NCBI GenBank assembly: GCA_004000155.1
Contig: RCSS01000500.1
Location: 1 to 10,865, forward strand
DNA from: Tubulinosema ratisbonensis
Taxonomy: Eukaryota; Microsporidia; Tubulinosematidae
Length of the DNA: 10,865 bases
Direction: 5' to 3'
The notes under the pieces were generated by a model. The model was not told the origin of the DNA. It ran no database searches and saw only the letters and a program-made list of their open reading frames with translations. Position 1 is the stretch's first letter. The number at the start of each line of letters is the position of its first letter. Below, piece by piece: positions 1 to 7,668 of this stretch. A program made the position numbers and the translations under genes.

Positions 1-885
1 GAAAAGAAAGAAGAAACATATAAAAAAGAAACTAAAAATAACATTGAAGAGATTATCAAAAACAATAATTTAAAAAAACTACTTGAAGAAATGAGAATTC
101 GGTATACTAGTAGTTTAATGATCAATAAGTCACCGCCTTCACCTGAGTCATTCAAATTAATTTGTGAATTAGTTAAATTTGATCTGGGATTATTCAAAAA
201 AGCTTTTAAAACACTCAATTCACATTACAAAAAAAATAATCCAGATGATCCATTTTATAAGGAATTTAAAAATAATATTGAATTAAAAAAGAAATTTGGT
301 ACCCAAATTAATTCAATAATCAAAGATAATAAGTTTATTGTTGTAGGAGAAGAGAGTGGTAGCATTACTTTTCTTAAGAAAGATACTTTATTTGATATTA
401 AAATACAATCACCAGTTCATAAAATATCTTTTTTAGAGAAGGTAGATGACGTTAAATATTTATTAGTGACTGATAAAAATGGCTTTGCTTACATTCTTAA
501 CAATAATAAAATACTTTTTACCATAAAAGTAAGAGATTCTTTTGTTTATGGGATAGGAAATGTTAATCATATTTATTTTGCAGGGTATGATAACAGAATT
601 ACTCTTTTTAACAAAATAAATGATGAATATGTTAAAGTATTTCAAAAGGATTATCACACTTCAGAGATAATTAGTTTTATTAAGAAAGGTAAAAGATGTT
701 TAGCATTGAGTAAAGATGGTATTTTTTCTGAAGAGAGTCATGGTTATGTCAGTAAAATGACTTTATTTCCTAAAGAAGTAAAGTATTTTAATGACTTATT
801 AATTTATAAAGAAAACAATGATTTACATTTTTATAAATTTGATAAAGAAAGAAAAAAAGAAACAAAAAAAAATCTATTTTACTAA
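1..885 (+). CDS. 3' part of a gene for a probable beta-propeller (WD40-like) protein, 5' end outside window
   Basis: The frame is open from base 1 to the TAA at 883-885, giving 294 residues. The first ATG in the window is at 91, but the lysine/glutamate-rich frame runs upstream of it without a stop, so the true start is probably outside the window. Residues 1-30 are highly charged and could form a coiled coil or linker. About 48-100 look alpha-helical. From about 110 to 280 short beta-strand-like segments recur in the style of propeller blades: a Val-Val-Gly-Glu-Glu-Ser-Gly-Ser turn near 114-121, then Leu-Leu-Val-Thr-Asp-Lys-Asn-Gly near 154-161, and Tyr-Phe-Ala-Gly-Tyr-Asp near 192-197. These resemble the G-x-I/L strand pattern of divergent WD40 proteins. 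No classic Trp-Asp dipeptide is present and I do not recognise the family. The C-terminus is Lys-rich. No signal peptide or membrane span is visible in the part seen. Coding status is fairly sure; function is unknown. Confidence 0.8.
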   Translation, partial: EKKEETYKKETKNNIEEIIKNNNLKKLLEEMRIRYTSSLMINKSPPSPESFKLICELVKFDLGLFKKAFKTLNSHYKKNNPDDPFYKEFKNNIELKKKFGTQINSIIKDNKFIVVGEESGSITFLKKDTLFDIKIQSPVHKISFLEKVDDVKYLLVTDKNGFAYILNNNKILFTIKVRDSFVYGIGNVNHIYFAGYDNRITLFNKINDEYVKVFQKDYHTSEIISFIKKGKRCLALSKDGIFSEESHGYVSKMTLFPKEVKYFNDLLIYKENNDLHFYKFDKERKKETKKNLFY

Positions 886-1495
886 AAAACAAATGGTCAA
901 AAACTTCTTTTGTGGATCAAAAATTTTTTACAACAATATTTGTAATTTCTTATATAGCTTATCTCAAGGACTTATATTCTGATTTATACAAAATTCATAA
1001 CATTTTTAAAATGTACACATATCAGCGTTTGAGGTTATCATAATTTGCGACTAAAAAATTTTTTCTCAAGAGAAAAGTTGCATTACGACACAACAGAGTA
1101 TGGCGAGCATTTCGTATGTTTAAAAAAGAAGTATACTAGCAATAGTAGAACATATTAGAGATTTTGTAGAAAAATAGCGAATCTTTCGTCATACATGCTA
1201 AAAATTCAATACAGGCTCTAACTAAAACCTGCAAGAAAAGTTAAAGTTTAGCAGTCAATAAAATGTTTATGTGAGTTAGGGATGAAAACTTGTAAGTAAA
1301 ATGAGCTGTATCTGTTATAAAGAAGCATAACATAACATATATCTCCTAGTAAATGGATGATTTTATATTGCATAGAAAGGGTGTAGCGATATATTCTTGC
1401 ATGGATTTTCAATTCTTAGGCAACAAAAAAAGGAAGATATATCTTTGTCAGTAATAGAAAAAAAGCTTTAGATAATACAAAGACTTTTTTTAATT
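886..1495 (+). pseudogene. Possible decayed transposase relic (ISXO2/Merlin-like order of motifs)
   Basis: This stretch, especially 1021-1440, is visibly richer in G and C than the DNA around it. Read in one plus-strand frame (codon starts divisible by 3) it looks protein-like but carries many stops (1041, 1137, 1143, 1146, 1167, 1242, 1272, 1293, 1302, 1347, 1350, 1452, 1455). Segments in order resemble an ISXO2/Merlin (IS1016-type) transposase. Near 1104-1133 there is Val-Trp-Arg-Ala-Phe-Arg followed by Lys-Lys-Glu-Val, like the end of a zinc ribbon, but with the cysteines missing. Near 1245-1290 there is a Val-Asn-Lys-Met-Phe and Val-Arg-Asp segment. Near 1353-1380 there is Met-Asp-Asp-Phe...Arg-Lys-Gly, where the first catalytic Asp would be. 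Near 1404-1446 there is Gln-Phe-Leu-Gly...Lys-Arg-Lys-Ile-Tyr-Leu, like the WvFG strand. The spacing from ribbon to Asp is about 78 codons, which fits that family. No terminal repeats were found and the match is by eye only. The frame could be spurious. Confidence 0.3.
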
Positions 1496-2963
1496 TTTAA
1501 TGTACGTTTAAATAAAAATATCGATAGAATGAAGGTGTTTGATGTTTTTGAAACTCATTAATGGCCATAAATTAATACTAAAAATTAGAAATATGACACT
1601 ATATTGTTTTTAATAATTTTTAAAGATTACTATGAAGTATTTGTTGTAAACAAACTAAAAATTTAATTTTAACTAATAACAAGATAGACCCTGTGTAAAG
1701 TTTACTTAAACATTTAATTGCAAATCATTAAATAGGTATATAAAGGAAATAGTTTGAATTAGATTTAAAATGTTTTTAATTATTAAAAAAATTGAATTTA
1801 TTTATTTTACCTCTTTTAAGACATCTATTATAGAGTTCCGAAACTTTTTAATAATATTATCTTACCTGGGGTTTTTTAATCATATTTCTACTTTTGTTTA
1901 AGAAAAGATTTTGATTTAGAAGATCTTGAATAAATTATGAAAACTTTTTGTTGTTGTATTTACAAAAATGATTACAATATTTAATTATAATCGTTAAGTT
2001 ACTTATCATCTGTAACATTTTTTGTTTAGGACGTTTTTAAAATATGCATTTTAGTATTGATTAGAGTTTTTGAAAACAGATTGCTTATCAATTCTTTCCT
2101 TGATTATTTTCTTGAACATTAGAACGACTTTTTGAGGTAGTCTATATTTATAGCCTTACACAAATATTTTATAAATTTAGCAAATAATTTCAAAGAATTG
2201 TGTGGGTCTTTTAGAATACAACGAGATAATCATTTTAATGAATCGTTAAGCACTTTGCATTTCAAAAGGAACCTATGTGATTTTATTTATTTTAAAATTT
2301 TTATACCAAAAGATTATAAAAGTGTTTTTTATTTTAAAAAATATTATTGGTTTATGACTATTTATTTGTATAAAACAAGGATATTTTTTAATTGTATTTT
2401 TATATAAAAATTTTACTCTGGTTTACAATTCCCAATTTAAATATTTATGATTGACGACTATAAAACGCAAATTTTATTGGTTGATTTTAGGTTTTATTCA
2501 TTATATTATATCAGGGTCAACATTTTTAGAATATTATACTAAAGTATATAGCTGTTGTTATATTCCATTTAATGTTTTTTAACTTTTTGTCAACTTTAAT
2601 CATAGTTTCGGATGTTTTAAATAGTTCTATAATATTTTTGCCGCTGTAGATTTTTAACTTCGTTTTTAATAAATATTAAAATATGTAAAATTTTACTTTT
2701 CTGAATAGGATTTTTATTTGTAAAACAATTTTATAATATATTATCTCATTAAATTATGTCCTTTTTTCTAATTTTTGCGAAAAAATTATAGTAAGAGCAA
2801 AACAATATTATCTATTTTTATTTTTAATTTGACAATCATATAAAAATTTACCATAAAAAATTTTCGACGTTTAATTATTGATAAAAGTCAAAATTTTAAA
2901 ACTTTTAATAGTTTTTAGATGGGTGCCGATTTTTTATTTTGTGTTACAAATGCAACAAATTTT

Positions 2964-2983
2964 GCGGGATATAAAAGGCCCGC
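2964..2983. repeat. GC-rich inverted repeat with a TATAAAA loop
   Basis: GCGGG at 2964-2968 is matched by CCCGC at 2979-2983, with the 10-base loop ATATAAAAGG between. Five consecutive G-C pairs are unusual in DNA this AT-rich. The loop contains a perfect TATA-box core. It could be a hairpin, a flanked TATA element or chance; no gene follows that would explain it. Confidence 0.4.
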
Positions 2984-4336
2984 TAAGCTTTACAATGTTT
3001 CTTAAATTTTACAATAAAAAATCTTATTTGAGCTAACATAATGAATAGTGCAATTCAATAGAAATAGAATTTAAAACTTTCATAATGCGTGAAGAAAACC
3101 TTTCAAAGATTTCAATCTAAAGTGTAATTAATGCGATTCCTAAAATTGTGTTTTCAATCTAAGGATATTATTATTATTTGTTGGCTGAAAATTTTGATCA
3201 TCACCAAATATTGATTTAATATTCTTTGCTTTTTTATTTTTTATTGCAATGGTTTAGCTACCGTATTTATGTTTTAAAAATCAGATTTGTTTTATTCGCT
3301 AGCTCATAAGTGCAAGTTCTTCTTGTTATATTTCTCACAAAGCTTTTTAGATAGATATTTAGGAATATTGAATAAATAGTAGTGTGTAGAAGGGTTGAAT
3401 ATAAATATGATAAAGGATTTTTTAGAATCATCATTCAATCAGATAGAAGAAAAAATATAAATAAGCTAAAAAAATGATATTGAATAATTTTAATTATTTT
3501 TTTAATCATAAAAAGATGAATTTGTAGCCATCGTTAGTAAAATCTTATTTTGTAGTATAATGAAAATTAATTATTTTTTAATAACATTTGTAAAAATATA
3601 TTTATTTTCTGTTTTTCGTTCTTTTGTTTAATTAAATATTCTTTTACATTTTAATTATTAATGAAATTAAAAACTATTTAGATTTATGATTATGAATCAA
3701 AGAATTAGGTATTTATAAGGGATCTTTAATATTTATAAAAATTATATTTAAAAGGGTTTTACTATAAATGATATACAAAATTAAGACGATTTGATTTTTC
3801 AGCAATCATTTTTTTATTTATTTAATAATTTTAATTTAATCTTATGCTACCTGCTCGCCCGTTATTTTTGCATTTTATTTCGAGGAAATAGTTTTAATAC
3901 TTATTCTTCATGAAAATTTTATGGTATTATATATGATGTTAAACAATAAAAATGACAGTTTTTTAAAATGCCTTAAATCTTTTATATTTCAATAAATATG
4001 ACACAAATTCTATAAAGAATTTTTACTCTAAAATAGAAGCTTTTTTAAAAGCATACAAACAAAACTTAAAATGAAAAAATTGTCTTTGTGAAATGCAACG
4101 TATATTTAGTAGGGATTCTTAAACCGTATATATAGTGGTATTCGTGTACTATACCTTGTGATCGGTCAAATATTTTTCAAATTTAAATTTATTATATTAA
4201 AAGGTTGTATATTAAATTAAGAAGATAATAGTTATGTTCTTTCCTTCAACATAAATGGAAAAATTTCTTAAATTGATAGCAATGATCAAGGTTATCCAAA
4301 TTTAATGTAAATACTCCAATTTATTTAGATAAAAAA

Positions 4337-4347
4337 TTCTGAGAACA
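4337..4347 (+). promoter_or_regulatory. Candidate upstream element TTCTGAGAACA shared with the paralogous gene
   Basis: TTCTGAGAACA ends 37 bases before the ATG at 4384. It contains the 9-base dyad TTCT-N-AGAA. The paralogous gene on the other strand has TTCTAAGAACA at 10084-10074, 29-39 bases before its own ATG, differing at the central base only. The sequence just upstream is also loosely alike in the two (TTTATT a few bases before). Because it is dyad-symmetric and precedes both paralogues, it may bind a dimeric regulator. Alternatively it is merely residual similarity left by the duplication. Confidence 0.4.
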
Positions 4348-4383
4348 TAGTAATGAAATTTAAATAAATTTAAATTCAACTCC

Positions 4384-4824
4384 ATGTTTTTAATGTATTT
4401 GGCGTTCACTTTAGAATCTGACAAGACACGTAAAGATACTGTTTGTTCACTGAATAGAATATCAGAAGAACTAGGTTTAGAACACCGTAAGGTCATTGCA
4501 CAAGAGATGGGTATGCTATTATATTCGGAATTGAATAAACTTGCAGCTGCTGACAATATAGATAAGTTTTCTCAATGCGACAGGCATATTACAGTTGATT
4601 TTCTGAAATCACCGGGTTTTATAATCCAAAGATTTGGCGAAATCATAATTCATCGATTCTGCCCCAATCCTATTTCTCACTCGGAATATAAAAAAGCTAT
4701 CCTTGTTGAGTTAGAGAAATGGGAAAAAATTGGGCGAGGTGACCAAACGGTAATGAATATATTTCTTGATTTACTTNAAATAAAGAGAAACGTTAAAAAT
4801 TTTTCATGTTTTTATTTTTTTTAA
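4384..4824 (+). CDS. Small protein of unknown function, member A of a two-copy family (NPISH family)
   Basis: I do not recognise this protein. The first ATG after in-frame stops (TAG TAA TGA at 4348-4356) is at 4384. The first ten residues are hydrophobic (Met-Phe-Leu-Met-Tyr-Leu-Ala-Phe-Thr-Leu) and could be a short signal peptide or a buried helix. A mixed helical region follows with Asn-Arg-Ile-Ser-Glu-Glu at 24-29 and Glu-Met-Gly at 41-43. The most conserved part is residues 92-131: Asn-Pro-Ile-Ser-His at 95-99, then Glu-Tyr, a Glu-Leu-x-x-Trp helix (109-113), Gly-x-x-Asp-x-Thr-Val-x-Asn-Ile-Phe (117-127) and Leu-Leu. Here 20 of 40 residues are identical to the protein at 9581-10045. The codon at 4777-4779 is NAA. 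If N is T the protein ends after Leu131, exactly at the end of the conserved block. The 14 residues after it are AT-driven and unlike the paralogue, so I think 4779 is the real end. The full open frame to 4824 is given because the base is undetermined. Confidence 0.75.
   Translation: MFLMYLAFTLESDKTRKDTVCSLNRISEELGLEHRKVIAQEMGMLLYSELNKLAAADNIDKFSQCDRHITVDFLKSPGFIIQRFGEIIIHRFCPNPISHSEYKKAILVELEKWEKIGRGDQTVMNIFLDLLXIKRNVKNFSCFYFF
4779..4784 (+). terminator. Candidate polyadenylation signal AATAAA overlapping the probable stop
   Basis: AATAAA begins at the third base of the ambiguous NAA codon. If that codon is TAA, the signal overlaps the stop, as it does in the two minus-strand genes of this window. 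This is also indirect support for a stop here. Confidence 0.4.
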
Positions 4825-5430
4825 AGTTATAATTTTTACTTCTAAACCTTGCAGGGTTAAAAATATAAAGAAATGTGAAAAATAAATAGAATTTTTTACT
4901 GTCACTTCGAAAAGCCCGTTTTCTAAAAAACTTATGAAAACAACCTTGTTTATTTATGTAATCATATACATTTTATAGAATACTTTGCATTTTGTAAACA
5001 TTAGGAGACCTAGAAGGTAAGGTAGACTTAAGTAGTCAATAGAACATAAATATGATAAAAAATCAAAGTATTTAACTATGTAAACAATATATAGTAAAAT
5101 ACTTTTGATGCTTCTTGCTATTATGAAAAGTTTAAAAATCAAATTACGACGTATTTATGTTATATGTACAAACATTCTATTCTTAGACAATTAAAATATA
5201 TATTTGTTCAATGGATTTATAATTTTTAATTCCAAATTTAAGAAAGTTTTATTTTTTGAAACCATTTTTTTGCAAATTAACAGTTTTTTAAAATATAAAT
5301 GACAATTTTTAAAAATTACAACATAAAAAAAACTTTTCAGATTAAAAAATATCTTAAGGTTTTTAAAAACATTCTTAAAAATTTTTAACTAATGTTGTAA
5401 ATAAACTAACANNNTNAATAATATCATTCA
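4825..5430. other. AT-rich region between two convergent genes, with unresolved bases
   Basis: This is the stretch between the plus-strand small gene and the minus-strand nucleoporin gene, whose 3' ends face each other. No gene is seen. It contains one member of a degenerate dispersed repeat (5012-5070) and unresolved bases at 5412-5414 and 5416. An open minus-strand frame at 4954-5142 is AT-driven, hydrophobic and crosses the repeat, so it is not called. Confidence 0.6.
5012..5070 (+). repeat. Degenerate dispersed repeat, copy 1
   Basis: Bases 5012-5053 align without gaps to 8078-8119 with 30 of 42 identities; 8 of the 12 differences are transitions. Bases 5045-5068 (CATAAATATGATAAAA, then TCAAAG) also match 7644-7664 with small gaps. 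The 14-mer ATAAATATGATAAA at 5046-5059 recurs exactly at 3401-3414. Both long copies carry a TAG at the same place, so the common ancestor was non-coding or already broken. Confidence 0.4.
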
Positions 5431-5436
5431 TTTATT
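5431..5436 (-). terminator. Candidate polyadenylation signal AATAAA overlapping the nucleoporin stop
   Basis: On the minus strand the stop TAA (5437-5435) is followed directly by TAA, forming TAATAAA. The last two bases of the stop are the first two of AATAAA. The gene at 9581 has the identical arrangement. Confidence 0.45.
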
Positions 5437-7129
5437 ATAAATGTTCTACCTCATAAACATAAACCATCTCATTCTGATCATATTCAACAAACTTTCTATC
5501 TTTACAGCTTTTAAGCCCCCAAACAAACCTTTCTATACCACAATCACTAACCACATTATAAACATAGACTCTACATCTTTTGTTTAAACCTGTGCCGATT
5601 GGATCTAAGCACTTAACTGTTTCCTTCGAGAAAAACAATTTGGTTTGAATGTTTTCTAAGTAACAATCGTTTGCCTTNACACTTTCTAAATATTCTAATT
5701 TACCTTCCTTAAAAAGAATTATTAGATTTACGTTACTTAGTTTTGGTAATGAATCTTGGCTTGGGATTGTTTCTATCTCAGAAGGTTTGGTTGATTTTTC
5801 TCTTAAATCTAATTTGACGTACTCTTCTGATTTTTTGATAAATTTTGGTTTAGTAAACTTTTTTACTGGCAAAACTTCTTCTTCTTTAAATTCTTCTAAG
5901 TTTAATTCTTCTAAAGAGTAAGGATCTCTTTTGATCTTTGCTTCAACGTACTGAGCAATCTGATCAGACACTTTTACTTCATTTTGAACAAAATTAGAAG
6001 AAGTGTAGGAAGGTTGTGTGAAAGTAGAAGTAAAAGAAGGCTGAATGGGGGTTGGCTGATTAAAAACAGAAGTAGATGTTGGGAAAAGAGACGATGAAGG
6101 CTTAGTTTGAGTAAAACCACTGCTAATTGTTTGAGGAGTGCTAAACATAGAAGTAGTCCCAGTATTTATATTTTGAGTAGAAGAAGGGGTGAAAATAGGA
6201 GTAGAAGGTGTAAAAATAGAAGTAGAAGGGGTACTACTTNTAAATAAAGAACTGGTTTGATTTAAATTACTCTGATTAGCAGTGCTTAATGGAGTGGGAT
6301 TAGTCAAATTAGAAGAAGAAAATGTAGAAGTAGTAGGAGTATTTAGCGTAGAAGGAGTGAATGAAGAGGTAGGTTGATTGAATATAGAAGAAGTAGGTGT
6401 AGTGTTAGAACTAAAAATAGAAGAAGAAGGAGCACTGCTTGTAAATAAAGAACCTGTTTGACTCATAGAAGAAGGATTTAAGTTAGAAGTAGTCATAGAA
6501 GGAGAAGTATTTAAATTAGAAGAAGTAAAAGAAGGTGTAAAAGAAGAGGGGGTAGTAGAACTGAAAATAGAAGAACCACCCAACCCTAAAGGTTTATTCT
6601 CCTTAGTCATAGCCCCAAAAGAATTAACAGCACTCTGCGCAGGCTTTCTTCCTAAAGAATAATCTTCTAACCTCAACTCAAAAGTACTTCTATCCTTGTA
6701 ATCACTCATAAGTGTGATATCAATGAAAGTTTGATATTCATACGAACCCATTTCTTTTTGCCTTGTAGGAGTATATTTTGGTTTATTCGTACCTTTTTTT
6801 ACATCCAAATCAAATGATTGTGAATAAGGAAAAGAATGGATTGTGCTTTGTTGGTTAAACAAAGGTTTATTTTCACCAAAAGAAGACTGGAACAAAGGTT
6901 TTTGCTGAGTGGTAAATGGGGACTGAGCGAAGGATGACTGGTTAAATTGGGATGGATTGTTTGGTTGGAATGGCGACTGAGTAAAGGATGACTGATTAAA
7001 CTGTGTTTGTTGGAATGGTTGATTAAAATTCTGGTTTGGTTGTTGCTGTCCGAATAAGTTTTGTTGGAATGGTTGGTCTTTTTTTTCTTCTGGTTTAAAA
7101 ATGTTTTGGTTAAAAAAGTTGTTATTCAT
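5435..7129 (-). CDS. NUP98: Nup98/Nup145N-type nucleoporin with GLEBS motif and C-terminal autoproteolytic-type domain
   Basis: This is a 564-residue nuclear-pore protein. Nup98-family proteins form part of the permeability barrier, anchor to the pore scaffold and hold the mRNA-export factor Gle2/Rae1. Residues 1-100 are Gln/Asn/Phe-rich. Residues 113-165 match the Gle2-binding (GLEBS) motif, with Phe-Glu-Leu-Arg-Leu-Glu-Asp-Tyr at 150-157 and Gly-Arg-Lys at 160-162, very close to the family consensus ELRLEDY...RK. Residues 166-380 are Ser/Thr/Pro-rich with repeated Ser-Ile-Phe, Ser-Leu-Phe and Ser-Phe units. Only three true Phe-Gly pairs exist (26, 84, 171). Residues about 460-564 fit the C-terminal Nup98 domain: Pro-Ile-Gly-Thr-Gly-Leu-Asn at 510-516 parallels PxGxGLN. 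The end, Val-Tyr-Glu-Val-Glu-His-Leu, parallels the VxHF that precedes the self-cleavage site. The protein stops there, so no Nup96 part and no cleavage are expected. It is shorter than human Nup98 and the larger yeast homologues. Residue 484 (GTN) is Val whatever the undetermined base; residue 297 (ANA) is unresolved. The ATG at 7129 is the first in frame and follows a CCC motif. Confidence 0.92.
   Translation of the reverse strand: MNNNFFNQNIFKPEEKKDQPFQQNLFGQQQPNQNFNQPFQQTQFNQSSFTQSPFQPNNPSQFNQSSFAQSPFTTQQKPLFQSSFGENKPLFNQQSTIHSFPYSQSFDLDVKKGTNKPKYTPTRQKEMGSYEYQTFIDITLMSDYKDRSTFELRLEDYSLGRKPAQSAVNSFGAMTKENKPLGLGGSSIFSSTTPSSFTPSFTSSNLNTSPSMTTSNLNPSSMSQTGSLFTSSAPSSSIFSSNTTPTSSIFNQPTSSFTPSTLNTPTTSTFSSSNLTNPTPLSTANQSNLNQTSSLFXSSTPSTSIFTPSTPIFTPSSTQNINTGTTSMFSTPQTISSGFTQTKPSSSLFPTSTSVFNQPTPIQPSFTSTFTQPSYTSSNFVQNEVKVSDQIAQYVEAKIKRDPYSLEELNLEEFKEEEVLPVKKFTKPKFIKKSEEYVKLDLREKSTKPSEIETIPSQDSLPKLSNVNLIILFKEGKLEYLESXKANDCYLENIQTKLFFSKETVKCLDPIGTGLNKRCRVYVYNVVSDCGIERFVWGLKSCKDRKFVEYDQNEMVYVYEVEHL
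6914..7000 (-). repeat. Tandem duplication inside the nucleoporin N-terminus (18-residue period)
   Basis: Residues 44-54 (Phe-Asn-Gln-Ser-Ser-Phe-Thr-Gln-Ser-Pro-Phe) recur at 62-72 with only Thr to Ala changed, an offset of 18 residues or 54 bases. It indicates recent unit duplication in the Q/N/F-rich repeat region. Confidence 0.7.
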
Positions 7130-7137
7130 TTTTGTAA

Positions 7138-7140
7138 GGG
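7138..7140 (-). promoter_or_regulatory. CCC motif just upstream of the nucleoporin start
   Basis: On the minus strand the ATG is preceded by TATCCCTTACAAAA; the CCC lies 9-11 bases before the A. CCC/GGG-type motifs immediately upstream of start codons are a known mark of microsporidian genes and are thought to lie at the transcription start. It supports the chosen ATG and the lineage. Neither small paralogue has a CCC at this distance. Confidence 0.45.
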
Positions 7141-7611
7141 ATAGAAAATAAAAATTAATAAAAAAATAATTAATTATTTTTTAATTTGAATTTTAATTTG
7201 TATTTATTTATTAAATTAATGATTGGAGTACAAAGAAAAGAAATTTTATAGTTGGAATAAAAAATTATTTTAGAGACATGGATAATGTTAAGTGAGTTTA
7301 ATTATAACATATATAAAAGTATTAGTTTAATTAAAATATAGAGCAATATCTTTTTAATTGAAAAGACATCTTTTTTGCAAATTAAGTAATTTTACGGTTT
7401 GGTTTGTCGAATCAAAATATTTCTGTCTTGAGAAAATTTGCAGCAAAATTACTTTAAAAAATATTTAATTAAGTTTATGTATTGAAAACAATAATTAGAT
7501 ACATGTTATTATTTTTAAGTTGCTCAGAATGTTCAATCTCACGAAGAATTTTTTGCCATGTCTTTTATATAGAATATTAATACCTATTCATAAAGAAATT
7601 TACAGTAAAAT

Positions 7612-7668
7612 ATATTTAAGTGGATGTAATAAGCCAGAAAAATCATAAGCGATAAAAATCAAAGTTGT
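7612..7668 (+). repeat. Degenerate dispersed repeat, copy 2
   Basis: Bases 7644-7664 (CATAAGCGATAAAAATCAAAG, given here only as a match) align to 5045-5068 with small gaps, and the preceding 30 bases also resemble 5015-5044. The 15-mer AAAAATCAAAGTTGT at 7654-7668 recurs exactly at 8223-8237, about 100 bases downstream of copy 3. Confidence 0.35.

Larger units (their letters stand above)
1496..4383. other. Long AT-rich intergenic desert with small GC-richer islands
   Basis: No convincing gene is visible. The stretch is mostly A and T, with frequent stops in all frames and no tRNA-like or rRNA-like sequence that I can see. The longest stop-free run I followed covers about 2141-2407 (+). It is open for 89 codons but has no ATG near its beginning and an AT-driven Phe/Tyr/Ile/Lys composition, so I do not call it. 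Small islands with more G and C are at about 2930-2990, 3838-3885 and 4090-4170. They may be remnants of coding or mobile sequence. The last part, 4320-4383, holds the promoter region of the small gene that follows. Confidence 0.6.

Noticed and set aside
463..657. Open minus-strand frame of 64 codons inside the propeller gene
   Set aside because: It lies antisense within a clear coding region and its Ile/Phe/Lys-rich translation simply mirrors the AT-rich coding strand.
1087..1112. ACAGAG (1093-1098) followed by GGCGAGCATT, faintly like the catalytic core region of U6 snRNA
   Set aside because: The order and spacing of U6 landmarks are not met and no internal stem-loop is seen. The same bases fit the decayed protein frame better.
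2141..2407. Stop-free plus-strand run of 89 codons
   Set aside because: It has no ATG near its beginning (only a late TTG at 2198), the translation is Phe/Tyr/Ile/Lys-dominated, no motif is recognised, and one such run is expected by chance in about 11 kb of this composition.
4137..4155. GGTAT/ATACC inverted repeat with a 9-base loop
   Set aside because: A five-pair stem of this kind is common by chance, and it lies inside the coding-like island at 4069-4176.
4302..4556. Open minus-strand frame of 84 codons overlapping the start of the small gene
   Set aside because: It is antisense to the conserved paralogue, which has independent support from its homologue at 9581-10045. The non-overlapping part is AT-driven.
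4954..5142. Open minus-strand frame of 62 codons with a hydrophobic translation
   Set aside because: The hydrophobicity follows from AT-rich codons, it crosses the dispersed repeat at 5012-5070, and it shows no family motif or gene-like upstream signal.
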